Shown here one piece after another: positions 6,259 to 14,863 of a stretch of DNA of 64,000 bases. Every line of letters starts with the position of its first letter. Within the stretch, counting starts at the first letter, position 1. The stretch lies in contig CAZDZL010000004.1 in the NCBI GenBank assembly GCA_964509885.1, forward strand, positions 1 to 64,000, in the 5' to 3' direction. Source of the DNA: Palsa-1447 sp964509885 (GTDB lineage Bacteria > Verrucomicrobiota > Verrucomicrobiia > Opitutales > Opitutaceae). The position numbers and the translations under genes are program-made. The notes below the pieces were generated by a model. The model was not told the DNA's origin and ran no database searches. It saw nothing but the letters and a program-made list of their open reading frames with translations.

Positions 6259-9138
6259 ATGATCCAAAAGACCAAGCTCGCCGCGCTCGCGTTGGGACTC
6301 GCGTCCGGGGCCTTTGCCCAGGCCACCGATCCCACGCCGCCTGCGCAACCGCAGACCCTGGCCCCGGTCGTCGTGACCGGCTCCTACATACCGTCGCCGG
6401 CGAACGAGGCCACAAAGCCCGTCGACATCATCGGCTCGGTTGAGATGGCCGAAAGCGGAGAGGCGACCAACCTCGCCGAGATCCTCCGAAAGACGTCCAC
6501 GGAGTTTTCCGGGAACGGCAGCCTGGGCCTCGAGAACGCAAACTCGGAGGCGTTCGTGACGCAGGGCGGCTCCTACCTCCAGATACACAACCTCGCCACG
6601 CTGGTGCTGATCAACGGGCGCCGGGTTGCCTTCGACCCCGCCGAGGCAGGGCTGGGCGCCGAATTCGTCGACCTTAACATGATTCCCCCGGCGGCCATCG
6701 ACCGGGTCGAGGTGGTTTCCGACGGCGCCTCCGCGATCTACGGGTCCGATGCGGTGGGAGGAGTCATCAACGTCATCCTGAAATCGAGGTTCAACGGCTG
6801 GGAGGCCGGGGTCCACTGGGGGGAGAGCACCGACAAGGGAAGCTACACCGAGCGCTCGGCCTACCTCTCCGGGGGGGCCAGCAACGGCACGACCTCGGTC
6901 ATGCTCTCGGTCGAGGCCGCTGAGACGAGCCCGATCTACATGAGCCAGCGCCCCTACTCCAACCCCATCTACGGCGCCACGAGCTATCCGGGCATCATCA
7001 CCATCAACCCCATCAACCTGGGGACGGGGCAGTCGGGGCCCGTCTCGTACTACGCCCTCAGCCCCGGGCTCAACGCGCCCCCGGGCTACCTCCAGTACTC
7101 GATCGACCAGCTGGTCGCGATGGGCGTCTACACCCCCGAGACGCAGCAGCAGGTCGTGGCGGGCGACAACCTGGCGAATTCCCAGACCCTCCTCGCGAGC
7201 ATGAGGAGAAGGAGCGCGGTCCTCGACTTTGAGCACAAGTTCTTCGGCGACCACCTGGTCGCGTTCGGCGATGCGATCTACAGCTGGGACCACACGGTCT
7301 CGTCCGTCGCCGGCGAGTCCATCTCGCCCTACCTGTCGGCCCCGTTCACCGACCCTGTCGTCTACGGGACCTCGCCGCCCCCGCCTGGCGCCTATGCCTT
7401 CATCCCCTACGAGCCCTTCACGAACCTGAACAGCCCCTTCTCGCCCGCTTACCTCTACCAGAACGGGGTCGTCAACCTCGTGAACGTCGGCAACCAGTTC
7501 TCGTCGTATCCCAGCCAGAGCCTCGACACGTCGGACTTCTTCCGGTTTGCGGGCGGCCTGCGGGGACAGGTCAGCCCGAATTTCTCGTGGGAGGCCGCCG
7601 TCGACATGAACCGCTATCACCTGGGCTACAGCGGCACGGGCCAGATCGACACCCAGAACCTCAACACCGCCCTGGCGGACGGGACGATCAACCCCTTTGC
7701 CCTGACCCAGGCCCCGGGATCGCTGCCCGGGAACATCATCGGGACCAAGAGCAACAGCATGATAAGCACGCTGGTCTCCGAGGATGTGCTCCTGCGCGGG
7801 ACGCCCTTCGAGCTGCCGGCCGGGCCGGTGAGCCTCGCGGTCGGGGCCAGCCACACGTACGAGCATCTGAGCGCCTCCCCGGACGCGACGAGCCAGTCCA
7901 TAGCGCCGGGGCTTTCCATCGCCGGCTGGCTGGACTCGCAGTCGCTCTCCCCATTCGACGCGCACAGGGACTTCACGTCGGTCTACGCCGAGGTGAAGGT
8001 CCCTCTCGCCAGCCCCAGCTGGAATATCACGGGCCTGCACAGGCTGACGCTGGACGTGTCGGGAAGGTATGACGACTACACGGTCGTCGGCCATTCGGCG
8101 GTGCCCGACCTCGGCGTCAACTATGAGCCGTTCGACGACCAGCTCTCGTTCCACGCGTCGGTCGGCCGCTCGTTCGGAGCGCCGCAGCTCTACCAGGAAT
8201 TCGGGCCCGCCGTGTCGGGGCCCATCCCCCCCTTCACCTACCAAAGCTACTACGGATTCACGGCCTCCGGGGCGGGATTCAACGGGTTCAACGACTCCAA
8301 CCCGAACCTCCAGCCCTTCAGGGCCAAGACCTGGTCCGGGGGCCTCTCCTACACCCCCCGGGCGCTGCCCGGTCTGGATGTCACGGTCGATTTCTTCGGG
8401 GCCTCGCAGACCGGCTCCATCGGATACTTGAACCAGGTCGAGATCGTGCAGAGCGTCGAGTCGCTCGGCCCCGCGTCCCCCTACGCACAGTATGTCCATA
8501 TCGGCAGCCAGGCCGGCCCGGGCGTGACCATGCCCGGCCAGCTGAGCTCGTCAAATCCCACGTCGATCTACGTGTTCGTCCCGCTGCTCAACCTAGCATC
8601 CGTGATCAGCCGCGGCTTCGACGTCGGCCTGCACTACGCGTGGACGACCGAGCAGGCCGGGCGCTTCTCGCTGAGCTCGACCGCGACCATCTGGAGCAGC
8701 GATCTCGTCCAGGAGACGCCGCTCCAGCCCTACTATGACTACGTCGGCACGGCCTCGGGCGGAGGCAGCTCGAGCCAGGGCACGATCCCGCGCTGGAAGA
8801 CCTACACGGTCCTCGACTGGTCCTACCGGGCTATCGAGGCGACGATCGGGCACACCTATATCCCGACCGTCGAGGACATCGGGCCAGGCGGGGCCTTTGC
8901 CACGCCTGGCGCGAGCGTCTCCTCCTACCAGCAGTTTGACGCCATCTTGGGGTACGATTTCTCCAAGGGATCCTGCCATTGGCTCCGCAATCTCAAGGTC
9001 CGGGCGGGCGTGAACAACGTCTTCGACGAAAAGCCCCCCATCGCTTCCTCGGCCTTCCCGTCGACGAACGCCGACGTGGGAGACTACGGGGGACCGATAG
9101 GGCGCTTGTTCTTCGTGGACGCCGCCTACAAGTACTGA
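6259..9138 (+). CDS. TonB-dependent outer-membrane receptor
   Basis: A 959-residue TonB-dependent receptor. A signal peptide (MIQKTKLAALALGLASGAFA) is followed by a short linker and the plug domain, beginning APVVVTGSYIP and including NLAEILRKTS, LVLINGRRVA and IDRVEVVSDGASAIYGSDAV followed by GGVINVILK, all hallmarks of the plug. The remaining 750 residues form the barrel with many alternating aromatic strands. The C-terminus (LKVRAGVNNVFDEKPP ... FFVDAAYKY) ends in the expected aromatic residue. It resembles the large receptor class with the internal SxNLAEILRK type plug found in Xanthomonas and Opitutales; the substrate cannot be told. ATG 6259 is preceded by CCC; a TTG six bases upstream is an alternative start. 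Confidence 0.9.
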   Translation: MIQKTKLAALALGLASGAFAQATDPTPPAQPQTLAPVVVTGSYIPSPANEATKPVDIIGSVEMAESGEATNLAEILRKTSTEFSGNGSLGLENANSEAFVTQGGSYLQIHNLATLVLINGRRVAFDPAEAGLGAEFVDLNMIPPAAIDRVEVVSDGASAIYGSDAVGGVINVILKSRFNGWEAGVHWGESTDKGSYTERSAYLSGGASNGTTSVMLSVEAAETSPIYMSQRPYSNPIYGATSYPGIITINPINLGTGQSGPVSYYALSPGLNAPPGYLQYSIDQLVAMGVYTPETQQQVVAGDNLANSQTLLASMRRRSAVLDFEHKFFGDHLVAFGDAIYSWDHTVSSVAGESISPYLSAPFTDPVVYGTSPPPPGAYAFIPYEPFTNLNSPFSPAYLYQNGVVNLVNVGNQFSSYPSQSLDTSDFFRFAGGLRGQVSPNFSWEAAVDMNRYHLGYSGTGQIDTQNLNTALADGTINPFALTQAPGSLPGNIIGTKSNSMISTLVSEDVLLRGTPFELPAGPVSLAVGASHTYEHLSASPDATSQSIAPGLSIAGWLDSQSLSPFDAHRDFTSVYAEVKVPLASPSWNITGLHRLTLDVSGRYDDYTVVGHSAVPDLGVNYEPFDDQLSFHASVGRSFGAPQLYQEFGPAVSGPIPPFTYQSYYGFTASGAGFNGFNDSNPNLQPFRAKTWSGGLSYTPRALPGLDVTVDFFGASQTGSIGYLNQVEIVQSVESLGPASPYAQYVHIGSQAGPGVTMPGQLSSSNPTSIYVFVPLLNLASVISRGFDVGLHYAWTTEQAGRFSLSSTATIWSSDLVQETPLQPYYDYVGTASGGGSSSQGTIPRWKTYTVLDWSYRAIEATIGHTYIPTVEDIGPGGAFATPGASVSSYQQFDAILGYDFSKGSCHWLRNLKVRAGVNNVFDEKPPIASSAFPSTNADVGDYGGPIGRLFFVDAAYKY

Positions 9139-9211
9139 GCGGACGACAACGCTCGCCATCCCGGCACTGATTTTCGCGGTGGGACCCGGGCCGGCGTGCC
9201 CTATATCAGGG

Positions 9212-10108
9212 CTAGCGCAATATTTCGCCCTTGGTCGCATCACCCGGTACATCGAGCAACTGCACCTGGTTGATCACCTTGAAGTGCAGATGGTCGGCGA
9301 ACTCCCAGACGATCTTCTTCTCGCGTGTGATTTCGAACAAGTGGGGCTGTTCTCCGAGGTGGCCGTGCCCGATATAGTTGCAGAAGACGGTGTTCCCGTT
9401 CGGGAGGCGCTGGAACCCGCTCATCAGCCGGAGGGGATTCCCGGGAAGTTCATTCTCATCGAGCTTCCAGACGACCCTTAGCCGCTCGTCCAGCTCCTCC
9501 ACCTTGTGCCCGTCGCCGCAGGCGATCAGGAGGTGGCCATCGGGCAGGAGCACGCACTCATGCACGTCCCCGGGAACGGGAATCTCCCGGATGACGACGC
9601 CGTTGGCGTCGAGTTCCTCGACCTCGTGCTCGCCCTTGCGGCACACGAGATAGTGCCCTGCCTTCGTCTTGCGAACGCCCCGGAACTGGTCGTGAAGGCT
9701 CACGCTGGCGGGCGGCGGGACGAGCCTCATCTCCTTTGCGATCCTGCCCTCGCGATCCACCTCGACGATCCGGCAGGGGCCGTTTTCGACAAGCAGCACG
9801 CGTCCGTTGTCGAGCGGCTGGCAGGCATGGACCTCGGTATTGGTGCCGGCCCTGTACTCCCATGCAACGATGCCAGCCGGCGTCATCTCGAGGGCGCCCC
9901 CCGTATGGCAGAACAGATAGTTCCCATTTGGGAGGGCCCAGCAATCCTGGGGATGGTTGCACGCGTGCCGCCAGACAATCGCGCCGGTGGCCGACACCGC
10001 GCACACCTGATTGCCATATGAGTCCGTGCACAGGAAGGGATGGCCGGCCCGTGCTGCGACCGATGTTAGGAGGATCGAAAGGAAAGCCGCCCGGGTGTCA
10101 AAACGCAT
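9212..10108 (-). CDS. Secreted beta-propeller protein
   Basis: A 298-residue exported protein with a signal peptide (residues 1-21) and a repeated propeller pattern. Units such as LPNGNYLFCHTGG, DNGRVLLVENG, KAGHYLVCRKGEHEVEELD, LPDGHLLIACGDGHKVEELD and LPNGNTVFCNYIGHG recur at about 40-residue intervals, with the turns DANGVVIREI and ATGAIVWRH typical of NHL/PQQ-like blades. Function is unknown; such proteins bind ligands or partners in the periplasm or on the surface. It is convergent with the TonB receptor and transcribed away from the cytochrome-porin gene. Confidence 0.65.
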   Translation of the reverse strand: MRFDTRAAFLSILLTSVAARAGHPFLCTDSYGNQVCAVSATGAIVWRHACNHPQDCWALPNGNYLFCHTGGALEMTPAGIVAWEYRAGTNTEVHACQPLDNGRVLLVENGPCRIVEVDREGRIAKEMRLVPPPASVSLHDQFRGVRKTKAGHYLVCRKGEHEVEELDANGVVIREIPVPGDVHECVLLPDGHLLIACGDGHKVEELDERLRVVWKLDENELPGNPLRLMSGFQRLPNGNTVFCNYIGHGHLGEQPHLFEITREKKIVWEFADHLHFKVINQVQLLDVPGDATKGEILR

Positions 10109-10474
10109 AAATCCTTGGGGTTATATGGTGACGGAGACGCCCTGCCGACTGCGACAAGGCGGGCCGCCTAAGGTTAACAATGAATCTTGTCGTCTTTTTG
10201 TTCTAGGAGGCAACCTTGCCGAACCGACAGCAGGTGACAAAAGCGGAGACTTAGCCCTCGAGTGACAGGGGTGCATTGATAAGAGGCTGAGCGAGACCAC
10301 AAAACCCTTTTCGAGGAGCCTGAAGGACGCCCGGCCCTTGGCGAAGCGTGAATTCGCGAGTTCCGGCTGCCGCCCAGGCGTGAATCGTCGACAGCTTCAG
10401 TAAGGCACCAGGCAACCTGCGACCCGGACTGGTTCCGCAGAGAGGCCGCGCCGATCTTGCCCGCCCGCCATCCC

Positions 10475-10505
10475 AAAAAACACCCGGATCTGGCCCTCGG
10501 GTGTT
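10475..10505 (-). terminator. Hairpin with U-tract, minus strand
   Basis: AACACCCG (10479-10486) pairs with CGGGTGTT (10498-10505), an eight-pair stem with an 11-base loop. Read on the minus strand the stem is followed by six T residues (10475-10480 are A on the plus strand). This is the form of an intrinsic terminator, yet no minus-strand gene ends here. Confidence 0.55.
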
Positions 10506-10513
10506 CACCCCAT
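10506..10513 (-). promoter_or_regulatory. ATGGGGTG motif copy upstream of the cytochrome-porin gene
   Basis: CACCCCAT on the plus strand, 143 bases before the ATG of the cytochrome-porin gene, forming part of the palindrome GGGTG-TT-CACCC (10499-10510). One of eight intergenic copies of this motif seen in the window. Function unknown. Confidence 0.35.
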
Positions 10514-10656
10514 TCGCCCGATGTGAATGCGTAACATCATTATCAATCAATATGATGCGAATGTCCGTGCCCACTGCGGGTCCGTTGATTGGCATCGCAA
10601 GAAATGCGCAATGATAGCGAGATAATGCGAAGCACCCAAATCAGGAACGAGATACC

Positions 10657-12051
10657 ATGATGCACGTGAAAACAGCCAACACACGAATCCCCCAGGTCCC
10701 GTTGCTCGGGGCGATCGCGTTGCTCGTCTGGGCCGCGCCCTGCCAAGCGCTTCCCAGCTTCGCGCGCCAGCTCAACATGCAGTGCATCTCCTGCCACACC
10801 GAATTCCCCATCCTGAACGACATGGGTCGGCAGTTCAAGCTGAGCGGATACACGATGAGCGCTGACAGCACGAATCTCCCCCCGATTGCTTTCATGCTGC
10901 AGCCGTCGTTCACAAACACGCAGTCAGGTCAGGCCGGAGGAGCGGCTCCTGGGTTCTCAAACAACAACAATTTTGCCGTGACCCAATTCAGCGTGTTCTA
11001 TGCGGGCAGGCTGTTCGGCCCCTATCCATCAAAGCTGTTCGGCCCCGACGTTTCCACGTTCCTCAACAAGTTCGGGGTTTTCTCGCAGACCACCTACGAC
11101 GGCGTGGGAAAGGCATGGAGTTGGGACAACACCGAGATCCGCTACGCCGATGTGGGCTCGATCGGCAGTCATTCGCTTCAGTACGGGGCGTACATGAACA
11201 ACAACCCCACCCTCCAGGACCCCTGGAACAGCACTCCCGCCTTTGGCTTTCCGTTCTCCGGCTCCGGGTTGGCCCCGACGCCTGCCGCGGGCACGCTGAT
11301 CGACGGCGGCCTGGCACAGCAGGTTGCGGGCCTCGGGACCTATGCCATGATCGACAGCAGCTACTACCTGGACATCGGCGCCTACCGGATGATTGGCTCC
11401 AAGTACCAGAGGGCCTTGGGGGTGGATCCGACGGGCCAGACACAGGTCACCGGAACGGCTCCCTACTGGAGGGTTGCCTACACAAAGCCTGTGAATGACA
11501 CGACCTTTGAGGTCGGCCTGTACGGTCTGGCGGCCGATACATATCCCGGGCGGGACTCGAGCGCCGGCAAGGATCGGATCGTCGATGTCGGCATAGACTC
11601 CCAAATTCAGAAGTCCATCGACACCAATGATATCACTGTTATGGCCACCGTGATACGAGAGCATGACAAATGGGCGGCGAGCCAGGCCCTGGGCAACACA
11701 TCCAACGGCTCCGACTCGCTCACCGAATTCAAGGGAACGGTCGACTACCTGCGGGACAAGACCTACGGCTGCGCGGCACAGTACTTCGTCACGAACGGAT
11801 CGAGCGACGCGCTGGCATACTCAACGAGCCAGACGGGTGCACCAAACAGCAACGGGTTCATCTTCTCGCTCAACTACCTTCCCATGAACAAGGGAACCGG
11901 GCCGGCCTTCTGGCCGAGAACCAACGTCAAGATCTCGCTCCAGTACGTCGTCTATAACCGCTTCGACGGATCTGCGACGAACATCGACGGAGCCGGGCGC
12001 AACGCATCCGCCAACAATACACTTTATCTCGAGACGTGGATCGCATTTTGA
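10657..12051 (+). CDS. Cyc2-like fused mono-haem cytochrome c-porin
   Basis: A 464-residue outer-membrane protein with a signal peptide (about residues 1-31), then SFARQLNMQCISCHTEFPIL with one haem-c site C43-I-S-C46-H47, then NDMGRQFKLSGYTMS, and then about 390 residues of alternating aromatic/polar strands ending in YLETWIAF, as in an outer-membrane barrel. The FARQ-x(3)-C-x(2)-CH-x(5)-L-x(3)-GR-x-FKL-x-GYT signature is that of the Cyc2 family, whose characterised members oxidise Fe(II) at the cell surface and pass electrons inward. Length fits. Two azurin-type cupredoxins follow directly, the place a periplasmic acceptor would have. Relatives occur outside known iron oxidisers, so the donor is open. 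Confidence 0.75.
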   Translation: MMHVKTANTRIPQVPLLGAIALLVWAAPCQALPSFARQLNMQCISCHTEFPILNDMGRQFKLSGYTMSADSTNLPPIAFMLQPSFTNTQSGQAGGAAPGFSNNNNFAVTQFSVFYAGRLFGPYPSKLFGPDVSTFLNKFGVFSQTTYDGVGKAWSWDNTEIRYADVGSIGSHSLQYGAYMNNNPTLQDPWNSTPAFGFPFSGSGLAPTPAAGTLIDGGLAQQVAGLGTYAMIDSSYYLDIGAYRMIGSKYQRALGVDPTGQTQVTGTAPYWRVAYTKPVNDTTFEVGLYGLAADTYPGRDSSAGKDRIVDVGIDSQIQKSIDTNDITVMATVIREHDKWAASQALGNTSNGSDSLTEFKGTVDYLRDKTYGCAAQYFVTNGSSDALAYSTSQTGAPNSNGFIFSLNYLPMNKGTGPAFWPRTNVKISLQYVVYNRFDGSATNIDGAGRNASANNTLYLETWIAF

Positions 12052-12085
12052 CCCGCGTCTTTCTGGCCTCCGAAAATAATCCTCC

Positions 12086-12565
12086 ATGAAAATCACAGAC
12101 CTCAAGTTCGCCCTATTACCCGCAGGCATGCTCCTCGCTGTCGCGACTATCGCCTTCCAGCCTTCCGCCCGCGCGGCCGATGATGAAAAGCTGGTCACCA
12201 TTGTGGCCAACGACTCCCTCAAGTTCGACGTCAAGGAGATCGATGCAACCCCCGGACAGAAGATCCGCGTTCAACTCACGAACAAGGGTACCCTGCCCAA
12301 GGATGGGATGGGACACAACTGGATCCTCCTGGACAGCGAGTCCGAGGCCGGCCCCTATGCGACGACGGCACTCTCGGCCCGGTCTACCGAGTATGAGCCC
12401 AAGGCTTTGGCATCGCACGTGCTGGCTTCCATCCCGCTGCTGGGGCCCAAGGAAACGGGTGAAGTCACATTTTGCGCGCCCATGAAGCCCGGCAAGTACC
12501 CCTATATCTGCTCGTGCTCCGGCCACTCGATGGCGGGGATGAAGGGCTACCTGATCGTAAAGTAA
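12086..12565 (+). CDS. Azurin-type blue copper protein with extra cysteines
   Basis: A 159-residue exported cupredoxin. After the signal peptide (about 1-30) come the strands KLVTIVANDSLKFDVKEIDA, the first copper ligand H77 in MGHNW, and the ligand loop with C142, H147 and M152 (CSCSGHSMAGMKG). The Cys-x4-His-x4-Met spacing is shared with its two paralogues here. Two more cysteines, C130 and C144, are unusual: the paralogues have F/T or F in the corresponding loop positions. Role: small periplasmic electron carrier. Thirty-four bases after the cytochrome-porin gene and 13 before the next azurin gene, so the three are probably co-transcribed. Confidence 0.85.
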   Translation: MKITDLKFALLPAGMLLAVATIAFQPSARAADDEKLVTIVANDSLKFDVKEIDATPGQKIRVQLTNKGTLPKDGMGHNWILLDSESEAGPYATTALSARSTEYEPKALASHVLASIPLLGPKETGEVTFCAPMKPGKYPYICSCSGHSMAGMKGYLIVK

Positions 12566-12578
12566 CTTGAATCCACAC

Positions 12579-13061
12579 ATGAAGACGCGCCTCCGCTTTG
12601 CCATCGCCCTTGCCTCCCTATTCGCCGCCGGCTGCGGCCAGAAGGACACCTCCACGACAGCCGCGGCCGCCCCCGCCGGCCCCAGAGAGATCGACATCAC
12701 GGCCGGCGACACGATGAAATTCGACGTCACGCAGATCGCCGCCAAGCCAGGCGAGGACCTGAAGGTCGTCCTGACAAACAACGGCACGCAGCCGGTCCAG
12801 GTCATGGGCCACAATTGGGTTCTCTTGAAGGCGGGCACCGATGTGGATGCGTACGTCGCGGCCGCTATATCAGCGAAGGACTCGGGCTACCTTCCCGCGG
12901 CGCTTGCCGACGAGGTGGTCGCACACATCGACATCCTCGGGCCCCGGAAGTCGGGGGAAGCCGACTTCAAGGCGCCCACGACCCCGGGCGACTACCCGTT
13001 TCTCTGCACATTTCCCGCGCACTACCAGAGCGGAATGAAGGGCGTCCTGACGGTCAAGTGA
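12579..13061 (+). CDS. Azurin-type lipoprotein
   Basis: A 160-residue cupredoxin with a lipoprotein signal: residues 1-19 end in FAAGC, with the lipidated cysteine at 19, followed by a flexible Ala/Thr-rich linker. Copper ligands are H78 (MGHNW) and C143, H148, M153 in LCTFPAHYQSGMKG. The body (DTMKFDVTQIAAKPGEDLKV) is close to the other azurins in the window. Anchoring would hold it at a membrane near its redox partners. I chose ATG 12579, which gives a proper signal; a TTG at 12567 would add MNPH-type residues. It is 13 bases downstream of the previous azurin. Confidence 0.85.
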   Translation: MKTRLRFAIALASLFAAGCGQKDTSTTAAAAPAGPREIDITAGDTMKFDVTQIAAKPGEDLKVVLTNNGTQPVQVMGHNWVLLKAGTDVDAYVAAAISAKDSGYLPAALADEVVAHIDILGPRKSGEADFKAPTTPGDYPFLCTFPAHYQSGMKGVLTVK

Positions 13062-13172
13062 TGCGGGCCGAGCAAGCGCCGGCACCAGCTCTTCATCTGG
13101 GCCTGGAACCGGCCAACGGAGTCAACAGGGTAACAGCGGCCGGACGAGGCCAATATTCTTGACCAGGCGTGC

Positions 13173-13613
13173 CTAGGGAACCTTCAGCACGAGTGCTGCG
13201 AAGCCATCAGCTTCGATCGTCACCGTGTCGCCTGTCGAGAGCCCGTAGATAGTCCAGGACTCAGCCCGGGCGACAATGTGCTCGGGAATCTCCTTTGTCT
13301 TGCCGTGGGCGTCGGACCCCATGTTCAGGAGCACGATTCCGCCGGCCTTGACCGAATTGCCGGAAGTGTTCTTGAGGGTGAGTCCAAAAGGTCCGTTGTC
13401 GCCGTCTTCCTTTTCGAAAGTTCCGGACAATGGAAGGGCGGGAAGGCTGGCATCCATGCGCCTTAGCTCGACCCCAATGGCGCCTGCCCTCGATGCCGGG
13501 ACAAGGACCGTGGCGAGGCTGAAGATGCAGCCCAGAGCGGTCACCGTGACTTTGCCCATGGCCGGGCGGGCCCGCATGGACGTTGAACGCCTCAATAGTC
13601 GGAGATTCGTCAT
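13173..13613 (-). CDS. Secreted hypothetical protein
   Basis: A protein of up to 146 residues with a hydrophobic export signal at about residues 20-45 (VTVTALGCIFSLATVLVPAS). The mature part is beta-rich: FGLTLKNTSGNSVKAGGIVL, AESWTIYGLSTGDTVTIEAD and LVLKVP at the end. No family recognised; it could be a small immunoglobulin-like or carbohydrate-binding fold. The start is uncertain; ATG at residue 13 or 19 (13577 or 13559) gives a more usual signal peptide. Convergent with the azurin gene; an ATGGGGTG motif lies 83 bases upstream. Confidence 0.55.
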   Translation of the reverse strand: MTNLRLLRRSTSMRARPAMGKVTVTALGCIFSLATVLVPASRAGAIGVELRRMDASLPALPLSGTFEKEDGDNGPFGLTLKNTSGNSVKAGGIVLLNMGSDAHGKTKEIPEHIVARAESWTIYGLSTGDTVTIEADGFAALVLKVP

Positions 13614-13695
13614 TCGGTCATTCCTTCGCCCGATTCACGTGAGTCGCGCTTCTAGAATGCATGCGGAGGGTACACCGCCGCCGGGTTTGCTAGCA

Positions 13696-13711
13696 ATGGG
13701 GTGTTACCCAT
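13696..13711 (+). promoter_or_regulatory. ATGGGGTG motif in a short hairpin
   Basis: ATGGG (13696-13700) and CCCAT (13707-13711) form an inverted repeat around GTGTTA. The copy lies 83 bases upstream of the minus-strand secreted protein gene, where it reads CACCCCATT in the gene direction. Confidence 0.35.
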
Positions 13712-13876
13712 CCGCCACGTAGATGCTCCCAGCCATTCCACTGCAGGGTCCAGGCATACCGATCGACGCCTAAAGTACTTTCGACGATCGGCTGAATATC
13801 TTGCGGGACGATCGGTGTGCCTTCTTGAGTTGCATTCTTTCCAGCCGAACGCCGAAGAAACATTTCCAAAATCACG

Positions 13877-13907
13877 GCCACCGGTTTGAGTCCGCAAGCA
13901 TCCGCCA
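13877..13907 (+). repeat. tRNA-Val 3'-end-like sequence
   Basis: Ungapped alignment with the tRNA 3' end at 15-45 gives 23 matches in 31 positions by eye, including GGTTTGAGTCC for GGTTCGAGTCC and AGCATCCGCCA for AGCGTCCACCA. No tRNA body lies in front. A decayed attachment site is the simplest reading, but chance similarity is not excluded. Confidence 0.4.
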
Positions 13908-14185
13908 TCGCGATTGGCTCTTCCGGCGGGTTTTGCGATCTGGACTGACCACGAATCGTTTTAACCCAAGGCCGTTTTGCCATTGAGAAATCGTGCAATC
14001 AGCCGGCGATTGGGCGCTGGTTCTTGGCGGCTCGTCGCTCAATTCCCGCGGATAGGCGGAGCTGGATCGCGAATAGTCCGGTCTGGCGCCAGCGTGGCGA
14101 GGTTGGCTGGACTCCGGACTCCTCTTTCGAATGCCCGAGGTATCCACCCTCAGATTAGCCATAATCCCGCCACCAACGAGAATTT

Positions 14186-14701
14186 ATGCCTTCCATGCCC
14201 CTCAAGACGCTGGTCGTCGGAATCCTGATGTTGGGCGGATCAGCCGTCGCGGCACAGACTTCGAGTCCCCAGTCTTCGGAGTTTCGCCAGTTCGACTTCT
14301 GGCTCGGCGACTGGGACGTCTTTGACGCGCAGGGTAACCCGGGTGGGAAAAGCCGCATTGAGAGCATCGCCGATGGACACGGCATCCTTGAGAACTGGAC
14401 GGATTCCAATGGGACGACTGGAAAGAGCCTGAACACCTATAACCCTGAAAAAAGATGCTGGCAGCAGTTCTGGGTCGGCGACGGGACTCCCGTCCTGGAG
14501 TTGTCCGGGGGCATCGTCGACGGCAACATGGTGCTGACCGGCACTCGGCAGGGAAAGGGGGACATCAAGGTCACGGACCGAATTGCGTGGACACCGAACG
14601 CCGACGGATCGGTGCGCCAGCGCTGGCAGTCCTCGGTTGACGGCGGAAAGACGTGGAAGGATGACTTCGACGGGATATATCGGCGTCGGCCGGCGCATTG
14701 A
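14186..14701 (+). CDS. Secreted FDFWLGDW-type hypothetical protein
   Basis: A 171-residue exported protein with a signal peptide (residues 1-23). The mature N-terminus has FRQFDFWLGDWDVFDAQGNP, a signature of a broad family of secreted proteins related to DUF1579, with further family-like strands GHGILENWTDSNGTTGKSLN, YNPEKRCWQQFWVGDGTP and DRIAWTPNADGSVRQRWQSS. These are predicted to be lipocalin-like beta barrels; no activity is established. ATG 14186 or the ATG nine bases on are both possible starts. Confidence 0.7.
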   Translation: MPSMPLKTLVVGILMLGGSAVAAQTSSPQSSEFRQFDFWLGDWDVFDAQGNPGGKSRIESIADGHGILENWTDSNGTTGKSLNTYNPEKRCWQQFWVGDGTPVLELSGGIVDGNMVLTGTRQGKGDIKVTDRIAWTPNADGSVRQRWQSSVDGGKTWKDDFDGIYRRRPAH

Positions 14702-14863
14702 CCCTCGAGCCGATCGGCCAGCCGACTTGATACTCGGCGAGCTTCTTGGGTCTCGCGGTCCAGGCGCCATGGAATCATTATGGGACTCTTGCCGGCGAAG
14801 CCGGTAAGACTCAGTGGCAGTCCTGTCTCGACGGCCGAGCAGGTGTCGACAGCCTCTCGCGGT

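Larger units (their letters stand above)
10109..10656. other. Gene-less stretch upstream of the cytochrome-porin gene
   Basis: No convincing coding sequence in 548 bases. It holds a terminator-like hairpin acting on the minus strand (10475-10505), one copy of the CACCCCAT motif (10506-10513) next to it, and an inverted repeat CATCAT-N11-ATGATG at about 10538-10560 that could be an operator for the gene starting at 10657. Confidence 0.5.
13614..14185. other. Gene-less stretch with a tRNA-like scar
   Basis: No open frame in these 572 bases has a convincing start, composition or recognisable product. The stretch contains an ATGGGGTG motif in a small hairpin (13696-13711) and a 31-base sequence resembling the tRNA-Val 3' end (13877-13907). 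It may be decayed inserted DNA. Confidence 0.5.

Noticed and set aside
6175..8499. Long open frames antisense to the TonB receptor and to most other large genes
   Set aside because: In GC-rich DNA the opposite strand of a real gene often stays open. These frames have low-complexity, Arg/Gly/Val-rich products, no family features, and are fully covered by well-supported genes.
13690..14162. Two overlapping minus-strand open frames in the gene-less stretch
   Set aside because: Their products show no domain, signal or repeat, and part of one is simply the reverse reading of the tRNA-like scar at 13877-13907.
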